This document shows positions 8,167-16,000 of a stretch of DNA of 64,000 nt, piece by piece (within the stretch, counting starts at the first letter, position 1; every line of letters starts with the position of its first letter). The stretch is from NCBI GenBank assembly GCA_050874585.1, contig JBNMKZ010000001.1, forward strand, positions 1 to 64,000. Direction: 5' to 3'. The stretch comes from UBA1067 sp050874585. GTDB taxonomy: Bacteria; Verrucomicrobiota; Kiritimatiellia; RFP12; UBA1067. Made by a program: the position numbers and the translations under genes. A model generated the notes under the pieces. It did not search any database. It was not told the origin of the DNA and worked only from the letters and a program-made list of their open reading frames with translations.

Positions 8167-9945
8167 ATGAACAGAAAACTCGCCACGCTCCGCCTCCTCT
8201 CGCTCGCGGCTCTCGCGGCCACCTCGGCCTGCCGCGCAGGAGGCAACCTCTCCATCGGGTACGGCGCGGCGGCGGACGGCTCCTTCGTCACCGACTGCAT
8301 CGCGGTCGGCGACGGCGCACTCCGCCGCTCGGCCTCCGTCGTCGACTCCATCGCCATCGGACCGGGCGCCCTCTCACTCTCGTCAAACGTCTCGTCCACC
8401 GTCGCCATCGGGCGCGGCGAACTCGCACGCGAGGCCTACGAGACGGGGGCGACCTCCATCAACGGGCGACAGCTCTACATCTCACGGACATACAACGCCT
8501 TCTGCCTCAACCCGCAGAAGGCCGCCTCCGTCGCCGACACGCCGCTCTGGTACAGATCGGGCACGCTCCACCTCAACGCGGACGCGACGCTCGCCGAGGG
8601 CGACTTCTTCACCGTCCGGCGCGGCGAGTACGACTTCTTCGTGGCCCCGTGGGGCAACGACCTCGCGGACGGCCTCACACCGGCCTCGGCCAAGCGCAAC
8701 CCCATCGCCGTCATCGCGGCCGCGAACGCAAGGGCTTCCGCATCGGCGGGGACGACCAACGCCCTCGCCGTCCTCTCGAACGACTACGCCTACACCTGCG
8801 CCGTATTCCCGGGGGTCTACACCGTCGAGCGCGGATACACGCCGAAACAGGCCGCCCAAAGCAAGGAGATCGGCCTCCTACTCGCCTCAATACGCTACCG
8901 CGCACTCGCCGGACGCAACCGGACCGTGATCGAGGCCCCGGACGACAACCTCTCGCGCCCGGCCACCAACATGGTCAACCTCGCCTGGCCGCTCGCCTAC
9001 GACAACGCCGAAGGCTGTACCATCGTCGCCGAATTCGGCCAGTCGGCCTGCCACGCTGCGGCGACCAGGGACAGGCCGAAGGGCTTCCGCTCCTCTGGCG
9101 ACTACCACGCGCACAGGTCCGTCGCGTTCGAGGGCTTCACCGTCCGCAACTTCGCCTCCTCCGTCGGCGACACCTCGAACGGCAACAGCCTCGCGCCGAC
9201 TTTCGGCGGGGTGGACTTCATCGACTGCACCGTCTCCTCAAATCTCGTCTGGGAGGCCAACCAGAACACGGGTTCCATCGCGCTCTGCCGATTCACGGGC
9301 TGCGACATCCGCGACAACACCCTCTACCACTCGGCGGGGACGAGATCCTCGACGGGATTCTACGCCTGCGACTTCGTCAACTCGACGCTGTCCGAGCCGC
9401 GAATCCCCTACAGGCCGACCGATGGCGCGACCGGCATCTACTTCCTCTTCAGAGGCCCCTGCACGTTCTCCGGGACGTTCGCACGGCTCGGGCTTGCCGG
9501 GGTGACGAACGCAACGCTCTTCGTCAGGGGAATGTACGAGAACGGGTTTGGCTCACTTGCCTCGGCATCGAACTCGACATTCCTCGCCGAGGGAAGCCCG
9601 AGGCTGTTCGCCGCGAACGGGGCGGCAACGTTCCTGAACTGCTATATCGCATCGGGCGACGGGGAATACCCGTCAATCCCAACGAATGGCGTGAGCGACT
9701 GCATAACCGCAGCCTGGACGAACGCCCTCCTCTCGTCGGGCGGAGCCGCCGTCTCGCCGGACTGCCCGGCGGTCAGGGACGACGGCAGGCCGGACGCCGG
9801 GTGGAGGGATTCGGGGCTTGGGCTTCGCAAGGCCCTCTTGCGCCGGGCGGACATACGCCTTGAGGGCGGGGATCTCGTCGTCTACACCAACGGCGTGAGG
9901 GGCGCATCAATCCCACTCTCGTCGCGGCTCCTCGAACAGCAATAA
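8167..9945 (+). CDS. Secreted adhesin-like protein: YadA-type head repeats plus beta-helix body
   Basis: A 592-residue protein with an N-terminal signal peptide (residues 1-23, RLLSLAALAATSACRA). Residues about 29-86 contain four repeats of the form S/C-I-A-x-G-x-G-A-L spaced 15-17 residues apart (SIGYGAAA, CIAVGDGAL, SIAIGPGAL, TVAIGRGEL), resembling the head repeats of trimeric adhesins. From about residue 157 a motif FVAPWGNDLADGLTPASA resembles the start of DUF1565-type right-handed beta-helix domains, and the remainder has a beta-helix-like rhythm (FIDCTVSSN, FTGCDIRDN, ACDFVNSTL). No C-terminal autotransporter barrel is evident. It follows the Cys-rich gene by 12 bp and ends the operon just before a terminator. 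Confidence 0.7.
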   Translation: MNRKLATLRLLSLAALAATSACRAGGNLSIGYGAAADGSFVTDCIAVGDGALRRSASVVDSIAIGPGALSLSSNVSSTVAIGRGELAREAYETGATSINGRQLYISRTYNAFCLNPQKAASVADTPLWYRSGTLHLNADATLAEGDFFTVRRGEYDFFVAPWGNDLADGLTPASAKRNPIAVIAAANARASASAGTTNALAVLSNDYAYTCAVFPGVYTVERGYTPKQAAQSKEIGLLLASIRYRALAGRNRTVIEAPDDNLSRPATNMVNLAWPLAYDNAEGCTIVAEFGQSACHAAATRDRPKGFRSSGDYHAHRSVAFEGFTVRNFASSVGDTSNGNSLAPTFGGVDFIDCTVSSNLVWEANQNTGSIALCRFTGCDIRDNTLYHSAGTRSSTGFYACDFVNSTLSEPRIPYRPTDGATGIYFLFRGPCTFSGTFARLGLAGVTNATLFVRGMYENGFGSLASASNSTFLAEGSPRLFAANGAATFLNCYIASGDGEYPSIPTNGVSDCITAAWTNALLSSGGAAVSPDCPAVRDDGRPDAGWRDSGLGLRKALLRRADIRLEGGDLVVYTNGVRGASIPLSSRLLEQQ

Positions 9946-9986
9946 CCCGTCTGGCCTTGCCCATGCGGCGGCCCAGCCGCGCCCCG

Positions 9987-10020
9987 CCCCCGTGCCCCGT
10001 CGGCGCGGGGGTTTCCCTTT
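9987..10020 (+). terminator. Rho-independent terminator after the phage tail operon
   Basis: A GC-rich stem (CCCCCGTGCC pairing with GGCGCGGGGG, one G-T pair) with a short loop at 9987-10011 is followed by TTTCCCTTT. It ends the plus-strand operon and lies directly against the stop codon of the convergent integrase gene. Confidence 0.75.
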
Positions 10021-11267
10021 CACCCGATCGCCTCCACCGCCGCGCTCGCCGTGCGGATGATCTCGTCCTCGATCGCATCGAACGAGTAGCGGTCCGTCAC
10101 GCACCCGCCGTCCGAGTGCCCGAGCGCGGCCCGCGTCGCCTCAAGCCCGAACTTCCGCCGCACCTCCGTCCCGAACGCGTGCCGGATCCGGTTCACCCCG
10201 AACGGCTCAATCCCGGCGCGGACGCAGGCCGCCCGCACCGTCCGCCCGTAGGTCGCCGTGTCCCAGTGCCCGCGCGGGCGACGCTGCGCACCCTCCTTCG
10301 CGCGGCTGTACGACTCGTCGCGGCACGGGTAGAACGGACTCGTCCGCCGCGCCCGGAGCTCCGCCATGCGCTCCACGGTCGCACGGACGGGCGAGAACGG
10401 GTAGTCCTCCCCCCTCCACCGCTCGAGTATGGCCCGCGCCCTCGGGCCGATCAGCACGACCCTCGGGCGGCCGCGCCACTCGTTCTTGTGGTGGGCGGGA
10501 CGGTAGACCCACGGCGTGACGCTCTCGTCGACGTCCTGCCACCTCATGCTGCACAGCTCGGCGGGGCGCATCCCGGTGAGGCGGTGGACGCGCACCATGT
10601 CCGCCGTGTTGGGCACGAGGGCGGCGACGGCGGCGAGGAGTGCGCCGTCGGCGACGGGGCGCACGGGGGCGCACTCGCGGGCGGTCGTGCGTCCGCGCTT
10701 CAGGGGGCGCACCTGCGAGAGCTCGGCGGCGGTGGCGGCGCGGATGAGGCCCTCGTCGAGGGCCCACGGCACGAGGCGGTGGGTGAGGATGCGCATGTAG
10801 CCGTTGACGGTGACGCGGGCGAGGTCGCGGCGCACGAGGCCGTCGCGGACGGCGAGCAGGTCGGTGTGGACGAGTTCGGCGACGGGGCGGTGGCCGTGGA
10901 TCTCCCGGAGGACGCGCAGGGCGCAGGCGCAGCCGTGGGTCTCGCTTCCGCCCCGGTAGTAGACGGCGGCGTGGCGGAGGAAGCGGTCGCAGAGCTCGTT
11001 GACGGAGAGGGTGGAGGCGGGGGCGGTCCGTGCGGTACGGACGGCGTCCTCCCAGATGCGGTGGGCGGCCTCGATGGCCATGGCCCTCGGGCGGTCGGCG
11101 CGCATGGCGCGTTCGGAGCCTGGGGCGCAGAGTGGACGCTTGTGGCGTTTGAGTTCGCCCGGCAGGCGGACGGAGACGTACCAGTAGCCGTTGTTGACGT
11201 AGACGCTCCCGTGGATGCGGTGCGTTGCCTTGCGCCCGATTCTGGGCGAATCCTTGTCGCTTGACAT
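10020..11267 (-). CDS. int: Tyrosine-type site-specific integrase
   Basis: A 415-residue tyrosine recombinase. The N-terminal region (about 1-75) resembles arm-binding domains, residues about 85-180 form the SAM-like core-binding domain, and the catalytic domain follows. Visible catalytic motifs are LTGMRPAELCSMRW (first Arg), HHKNEWRGR (Lys), INRIRHAFGTEVRRKFG (His and Arg box), ALGHSDGG (second His) and TDRYSF (nucleophilic Tyr). All six expected residues appear to be present, so it should be active. Length is normal. It is transcribed toward the phage tail operon and starts 117 bp from the tRNA-Pro 3' end, the arrangement expected for an integrase using that tRNA as attB. Confidence 0.93.
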   Translation of the reverse strand: MSSDKDSPRIGRKATHRIHGSVYVNNGYWYVSVRLPGELKRHKRPLCAPGSERAMRADRPRAMAIEAAHRIWEDAVRTARTAPASTLSVNELCDRFLRHAAVYYRGGSETHGCACALRVLREIHGHRPVAELVHTDLLAVRDGLVRRDLARVTVNGYMRILTHRLVPWALDEGLIRAATAAELSQVRPLKRGRTTARECAPVRPVADGALLAAVAALVPNTADMVRVHRLTGMRPAELCSMRWQDVDESVTPWVYRPAHHKNEWRGRPRVVLIGPRARAILERWRGEDYPFSPVRATVERMAELRARRTSPFYPCRDESYSRAKEGAQRRPRGHWDTATYGRTVRAACVRAGIEPFGVNRIRHAFGTEVRRKFGLEATRAALGHSDGGCVTDRYSFDAIEDEIIRTASAAVEAIG

Positions 11268-11384
11268 GGGACAGGTGTCCTAATGTGTCCTAAAAGGCTG
11301 TGACAAGGGCCTTGTGGCGGTGTTTGGCAAGACGGCAATCTTGCGAAATATCGGCACATTCCGCGCAGTTATGCGCGTTTGGAA
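11268..11384. other. Integrase upstream region, likely part of the attachment site
   Basis: A 117-bp gap between the integrase start and tRNA-Pro. It contains a direct repeat GTGTCCTAA twice in tandem (about 11276-11295) just upstream of the integrase, candidate integrase arm or promoter-regulatory sites. The sequence next to the tRNA (11330-11384) shows no gene. The att core is expected to overlap the tRNA 3' end from 11385, but the second copy needed to prove it is outside the window. Confidence 0.4.
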
Positions 11385-11461
11385 TGGTCGGACCGACGAG
11401 ATTTGAACTCGTGACCTTTTGCACCCCAAGCAAACGCGCTACCAGGCTGCGCTACGGTCCG
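11385..11461 (-). tRNA. tRNA-Pro (GGG)
   Basis: A 77-nt cloverleaf with acceptor stem CGGACCG/CGGTCCG, anticodon loop TTGGGGT (anticodon GGG), TTCAAAT T-loop, discriminator A and encoded CCA. It is the last gene of the three-tRNA operon. Its 3' end faces the integrase and probably served as the phage attachment site. Confidence 0.95.
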
Positions 11462-11482
11462 ACGGAAAACCAGATTAGTTAT

Positions 11483-11559
<77 letters not shown>

Positions 11560-11578
11560 ATCTGGTGTTTTCGAAGAA

Positions 11579-11655
11579 TGGCGCGCCTGACAGGAGTCGA
11601 ACCTACAACCCTCAGATTCGTAGTCTGATGCTCTATCCAGTTGAGCTACAGGCGC
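11579..11655 (-). tRNA. tRNA-Arg (ACG)
   Basis: A 77-nt cloverleaf with acceptor stem GCGCCTG/CAGGCGC, anticodon stem-loop TCAGA-CTACGAA-TCTGA (anticodon ACG, expected to be modified to ICG), discriminator G and encoded CCA. It is the first gene of the operon, just after the promoter at 11676-11704. Confidence 0.95.
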
Positions 11656-11675
11656 ATAACCCGAAAACGCCGCAT

Positions 11676-11704
11676 AGTATAGCATTTCCCGGAACAGCGT
11701 GCAA
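11676..11704 (-). promoter_or_regulatory. Promoter of the tRNA-Arg/fMet/Pro operon
   Basis: On the minus strand TTGCAC (11699-11704) and TATACT (11676-11681) are separated by 17 bp, a near-consensus housekeeping promoter ending about 20 bp before tRNA-Arg. Confidence 0.8.
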
Positions 11705-11832
11705 GGGGGACAAGTGAAAAACTGTCGAAATGTAGACTTTCGTCCAATCAATGGCATTTTCCGAGCATCTACGAGAGCGGACGGGAAGGTGCGCCCCTGC
11801 ACGCGAAGTGCCGCGCCCGGCGCCTGCACCGC

Positions 11833-12714
11833 TCAAATCGGCAACTTGCGCCGGGCACCGGGCACGTCCTTCACGAAACGCGGCAGTGCGAGCCCGCCGA
11901 TAGATTCCGCACACCGACGCTCAATCTCACGCGCCTTTTCATCCGAAACGCGAAAGTGGTCGATGCCCGCAATCGGATCGCAGGTGAAGACGTAGTAGGG
12001 CCGAATTCGTGCCGCCGTCAGCGCCCTCAAGAGCCGCAGCATTTCCGCCGCCGAGTCGTTGACTCCCCTCAAAAGGACCGTTTGGCAACTGACGGGAATC
12101 CCGGCCTCGACAAGCCTTGCCGCCGCCTGGCGGGCCTCCTCCGTCACCTCGTCCGCACAGTTGAACTGGGTGTTCACCCAGACTTTTCCAGACCGACCGA
12201 GTGCCCGTGCAAGCGTCTTCGTCACCCGAGGGGGATTCGTGCAGACCGCCCTCGTGCACACGCGCACGACTTCAACCTGCGGCAAGGCGGCGAACGCCTC
12301 GACAAATTCCATGACCTTTGCATCGGACAGCGTCAGGATGTCCCCGCCTGACAGGAGCACGTCCCGAACCTTCGGATGCGCCTTCACATACGCCACGCAA
12401 CGACGCAAGTCCGCCGCCGTCTCAACGACCGCCGTCCGCCCGAAGAGTCCCTGCCGCGTACAATGCCGACAATTCATGAAGCACCGATCCGTCGTCATAA
12501 TCAGAACACGGTCGGGGAAACGCTGCTTCAGTCCCTTGACCTTTGACGCATGGGTGAGCTCCCCGAACGGATCCGCCGAATAGTTCGTCCGCCCATCCGC
12601 GGCGGAAGTCTTCTTCGGGGCCTTCGCATCATAAACCTGCCGCGCAAACCGCAACGATTTCTCCGCCAGTCTCCGCGCATACGGGCAGGCGAACTCAGGG
12701 AACTCAGTCTTCAT
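11833..12714 (-). CDS. KamA-like radical SAM protein (short form)
   Basis: A 293-residue member of the lysine 2,3-aminomutase branch of radical SAM enzymes. The cluster motif CFMNCRHC (C78, C82, C85) and downstream TRQGLFGR match that branch, followed by the GGD-type SAM-binding segment VLLSGGDIL. The C-terminus FVKDVPGARRKLPI resembles the PGGGGK segment carrying the PLP-binding Lys, with the Gly run replaced but the Lys kept (K290). The protein lacks the C-terminal domain of full-length aminomutases (350-420 residues). The start at 12714 is chosen for its AAGGA site and because it overlaps the preceding gene's end by 11 bp. It is third in the KS/AT operon. An EpmB-like role is an alternative. 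Confidence 0.75.
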   Translation of the reverse strand: MKTEFPEFACPYARRLAEKSLRFARQVYDAKAPKKTSAADGRTNYSADPFGELTHASKVKGLKQRFPDRVLIMTTDRCFMNCRHCTRQGLFGRTAVVETAADLRRCVAYVKAHPKVRDVLLSGGDILTLSDAKVMEFVEAFAALPQVEVVRVCTRAVCTNPPRVTKTLARALGRSGKVWVNTQFNCADEVTEEARQAAARLVEAGIPVSCQTVLLRGVNDSAAEMLRLLRALTAARIRPYYVFTCDPIAGIDHFRVSDEKAREIERRCAESIGGLALPRFVKDVPGARRKLPI

Positions 12715-15700
12715 TGAAAAGGGTCCTTGGAATAAAACAGAAGGCCAGCGCATGGTCGTTCATCGTGCGGAACGTCACCGGCAAGTCCCTTCCCTTCAGG
12801 TTGCGGAAGGCGTCTTCCCACGCGCCCGTCAGGCGAACGGTCAGAACGCTTGCGTCCGCCTGATAGCCCGAAACGATCAGTTCCTTCGGACTGTAGCGGA
12901 TTCCCGTACCGAGGGCCTTCGAGACGGCCTCCTTCGCGCACCAGAAGCGAATGATAGACTGGGACGGGTTCACCGCCTGGGCGGCGAGTTCCAGTTCTTC
13001 CGGCGTGAACACGCCCGCTGTGAATTCGCCCGAGAGATCGCGTGACACCGATTCCACATCCACGCCAATGCGGGCGTTCGAAGCCGCAAGGGCGATGACA
13101 AACTGCGCCGTATGCGCAATGGCAATATCGAGCTTCAGCTGCAAGTAGTCGTTCCAGGCACCGATGGCGTAGGGCTTGCCGGCATCGTCCGCAAAAATCT
13201 CCACGTCCGCGTCGCTCCACCGAGCCTGGTGGAAATCCTTCAGGTAGCGGCGAACCGCCTCCTTTGCCGCGATGCGCCCGAAGAGCCACTCCGTCCGCCG
13301 CGCCGCCGAACCCGGCATCGCCTTGAACTGTCCGCGCTCCTTCTCGCCCAGCACAATGCACGAGAACGTCCGCAACCAGATTTCGTCGTCTCGCTCAAAG
13401 TCCGCATAGGGGACATCCGTCACATAGGCGGCGGCAACATCGGCCGGTGGGTTGCCCAGCGTCTCGGCCGACAACGGCTTCGTCACGAAGCTCGTCGCCG
13501 GCTGCATGATGAGTTCGCGGTACTCGGGCCGAATGTACTTGACGATTTCCTCCCATCCGGCAATCGTCATCAGAACGCCGCCCTTGCCGTCCGAGACCGT
13601 AATGTCGCACAGGTGGCTCTTCGGCGTCACGCCCGTCAGCCGCAGGTAGCACTTGACCTTGGCTCCTTCATTCGGCAACGGCGCATGCAATTCAAGCCGC
13701 CGCATCCGAAAGGCGAATGAGAAACGGTCGCGGTTGCGCCACAGGGCGAAGGCACTGACGACCGCCTCCAGAAGAAGCGGATTGACGAGCCAAATCGGGA
13801 ATCGGGTGAAGACGACGTTCCCGGCAAGCGGCGGAACCTCCACCTCATAGTCCAGTCCCGATTCACTCCATGTCTCAACGAACGTAATGCCGCGCAACCG
13901 CCGACCGTAGCAAATGCGGGCGGGATAGATGTCGCGCCCCGACCAGTGGACCGAACGCGGACGCGTATGCGGCATACTCCGCACGGGCATCGGCTCCAGT
14001 TTCTTGGCCATGACAAATGTCGCCTCCATAATCGGCCACGTGTAGGCACTGTCCGGCTTGTCGTCCCGTAGCTGAACCTTGACGGCCGCCAGTTCGGGAT
14101 TCCCCGAGGCCACGCGCTCGGCCCGCATGAAAAGGGTCAGTTCCCCATTCTCAAACGACACCATCCGCCGGTTCACCAGTTCCTCAATGGCAAAGAGTTC
14201 GCGATTCGGCACAATCATCGACGCGACCTCGGCCATCACTTCGGCGGCAACCGGAATCGGCAGAAGAACCAATCCCTTCAGATTCGGGTAGGCATACGAA
14301 AGCTGACTGTTGCCTAAGGCGAAGTCGCCGATAAACGGCGCGTCGGAAAGGCGGAACGTCTTGCGCAACTCCAGGGAAACGCCCGGCGTGGAGTCGATGA
14401 TGTCCGCGTCGGAGACGAGCGGATTCATGGCCCCCGAATCGAACTGCCGACCCCGGCGTTCGCGCGCGGCAACGGCGGCCGCACGTGCCGCCGCACGTCC
14501 GCCGCGCCCCCGCGCCTCGGTCGGAGCCGTCATCCCATGCAGGGGCGTTCCATCCGACAGGAGGGTCATTCGGGGAAAGGCTCGCGACAGCCGCATCTCC
14601 GTCTCGCGCCGCTCGCCCGGGACAAAGGCGGAATCGAAGTCGACCTTCCGCGCCCCCCGCTGCAGGCACTCCGTCGAAATGTCAAACTCAGCCCCAAGGG
14701 CCGCCAGTTGCGCCAGGGCGTGCTGAACCTGCGGAATGCCGCGACGGTGAATGGAGTTCAGCGAAATCGAGGCGTGGTCCTCACCGCGAAGCGCATCGTC
14801 CACCGCGCTCGCCATCAGACCTCTCGGCCCCACCTCAAGGAAGACCCGGTAGCCGTCCTCATACATACGGCGCACCGTCTCCCCGAACCGCACGGGCTTC
14901 GTCCATCGGCTGGCAACATCCTCACGCGCCTTGCGCAGACGCGTCGGCAGCAGTTCCGCCGTCGCACACGAATAGACGTCGCAAATCGGTTCCTGCCGAA
15001 TCCACGCGTCGGCAAACTTCCGAATCGCCGGGACGAGCTTCTCGCACAACGGCGTATTGAACGGACGATTCAGCGCCAGCGTCATCGCCCGAATGCCCGC
15101 CGCCGTAAAGGCCATCATCGCCGTTTCCTCGAACTCCTTCGCAATGGCATACGTCTTCTGACGCGGCGAAAAGTCGAGGGCCAGCGTCACCATGCCTTCC
15201 GGGAAGGACGACAGAATCTCGTCCGCCTCACCTTCGCGGCGCAGAAGGAGCGTCACCATGGCGGTTTCGGGCAAGCCCGCATGGTCGACCGCCTTGTCGA
15301 CAATCTTGTAAATATCCCGTATCATGCGGATGCGCTCCGGGCGCGTGGGATTCGCCCCGGCGGCACCCGAACGGATTGTCGCCGCGAGGTCGCCGCCGCC
15401 GAAGCCAACGACACCATCCGGGACAATGCCCATGCGCTTCATGAGCCGCGTCAAGGCACCACACGCCGCATAGGTCGCGACCAACGCCTGCGCATAGGCC
15501 CCCGAACTGAAGACATCCGCATCGTGGCGATAGTGCGGGGCCGGCGGAAAGATGAAACTGGACGGCGTGAATGCGCTGCCGTCCTGGGCGAGCGCCTCCT
15601 CAAGTTCATCGAATGCCCCGCGGCACTCCGGGTAGGCGATGGCAATATCGCGCAGCATATCCGGATAGAACGACATGGCCCCCGGATACATGAAAGCGAG

Positions 15701-16000
15701 CTTCCCGCCGACTTCCCGTCCAAGAAGGTGCTCGCGGAAGTAATAGGTTCCACTCTTGTCCCGAAGGCGACGAACGGGTCCCGACTCCAACCGCGCACGC
15801 GCAGAGGACAGCCGGGCACGCAAGTCGACAACCGTCTCGGAAACGATGGCAATGGCAGCCGGGCCTTTCATGAGCGAGCAGGTGTAGGCGACATCCGCCA
15901 ACGGGACATCCGGCACCCGATCCAAGAATCCGACGACCCGCCCCATTTCCGCAACGAGGGCAGCCTCGTCCGCTGCTCGCAGAATGACAAGTTCAGTCAT
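12704..16000 (-). CDS. Acyltransferase-like / dehydratase-like / 4'-phosphopantetheinyl transferase fusion
   Basis: A 1098-residue protein with three regions. Residues about 100-420 are acyltransferase-like (FMYPGAMS, EVGPRGLM), but the nucleophile motif GHSxG reads GFGGG (199-203, Ser replaced by Gly) and the FHSPL-type motif reads FNTPL (His replaced by Asn315). Residues about 545-870 resemble PUFA/PKS dehydratase hot-dog folds, but the expected DH dyad reads GDFAL (Phe560 for His). Residues about 890-1098 are an Sfp-type PPTase with intact motifs: WLFGRIAAKEAVR, IGVDVE (978-983) and WCAKEAVSKALGTG (1020 on). No carrier-protein LGxDS motif is visible. The start overlaps the KS stop by four bases. 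The order recalls the C-terminal half of enediyne and PUFA-type synthases. A scaffold role with an active PPTase is inferred. Confidence 0.8.
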   Translation of the reverse strand: MTELVILRAADEAALVAEMGRVVGFLDRVPDVPLADVAYTCSLMKGPAAIAIVSETVVDLRARLSSARARLESGPVRRLRDKSGTYYFREHLLGREVGGKLAFMYPGAMSFYPDMLRDIAIAYPECRGAFDELEEALAQDGSAFTPSSFIFPPAPHYRHDADVFSSGAYAQALVATYAACGALTRLMKRMGIVPDGVVGFGGGDLAATIRSGAAGANPTRPERIRMIRDIYKIVDKAVDHAGLPETAMVTLLLRREGEADEILSSFPEGMVTLALDFSPRQKTYAIAKEFEETAMMAFTAAGIRAMTLALNRPFNTPLCEKLVPAIRKFADAWIRQEPICDVYSCATAELLPTRLRKAREDVASRWTKPVRFGETVRRMYEDGYRVFLEVGPRGLMASAVDDALRGEDHASISLNSIHRRGIPQVQHALAQLAALGAEFDISTECLQRGARKVDFDSAFVPGERRETEMRLSRAFPRMTLLSDGTPLHGMTAPTEARGRGGRAAARAAAVAARERRGRQFDSGAMNPLVSDADIIDSTPGVSLELRKTFRLSDAPFIGDFALGNSQLSYAYPNLKGLVLLPIPVAAEVMAEVASMIVPNRELFAIEELVNRRMVSFENGELTLFMRAERVASGNPELAAVKVQLRDDKPDSAYTWPIMEATFVMAKKLEPMPVRSMPHTRPRSVHWSGRDIYPARICYGRRLRGITFVETWSESGLDYEVEVPPLAGNVVFTRFPIWLVNPLLLEAVVSAFALWRNRDRFSFAFRMRRLELHAPLPNEGAKVKCYLRLTGVTPKSHLCDITVSDGKGGVLMTIAGWEEIVKYIRPEYRELIMQPATSFVTKPLSAETLGNPPADVAAAYVTDVPYADFERDDEIWLRTFSCIVLGEKERGQFKAMPGSAARRTEWLFGRIAAKEAVRRYLKDFHQARWSDADVEIFADDAGKPYAIGAWNDYLQLKLDIAIAHTAQFVIALAASNARIGVDVESVSRDLSGEFTAGVFTPEELELAAQAVNPSQSIIRFWCAKEAVSKALGTGIRYSPKELIVSGYQADASVLTVRLTGAWEDAFRNLKGRDLPVTFRTMNDHALAFCFIPRTLFNED

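Larger units (their letters stand above)
1..11384. mobile_element. Right end of a prophage or phage-derived element integrated at tRNA-Pro
   Basis: Seen: a run of closely spaced plus-strand genes (1-9945) with a recognisable tape measure protein, then a terminator, a minus-strand tyrosine integrase, and directly beyond it the 3' end of tRNA-Pro. An integrase pointing away from the 3' end of a tRNA is the usual arrangement at a prophage boundary, so the right attachment site probably overlaps the tRNA end at 11385. GC content and GC-ending codon use are visibly higher than in the chromosomal genes to the right. Capsid, portal and terminase genes are not in the window and would lie to the left, as would the other att copy. 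A domesticated tail-like element is the alternative to a complete prophage. Confidence 0.75.

Noticed and set aside
463..9863. Long open frames overlapping the phage tail genes, such as 463-2190, the upstream part of 1875-4769, 4818-9863, 5861-7186 (plus) and 6481-7560 (minus)
   Set aside because: They overlap real genes in other frames and encode Arg/Pro/Ser/Ala low-complexity sequence, the expected shadow of GC-rich coding DNA.
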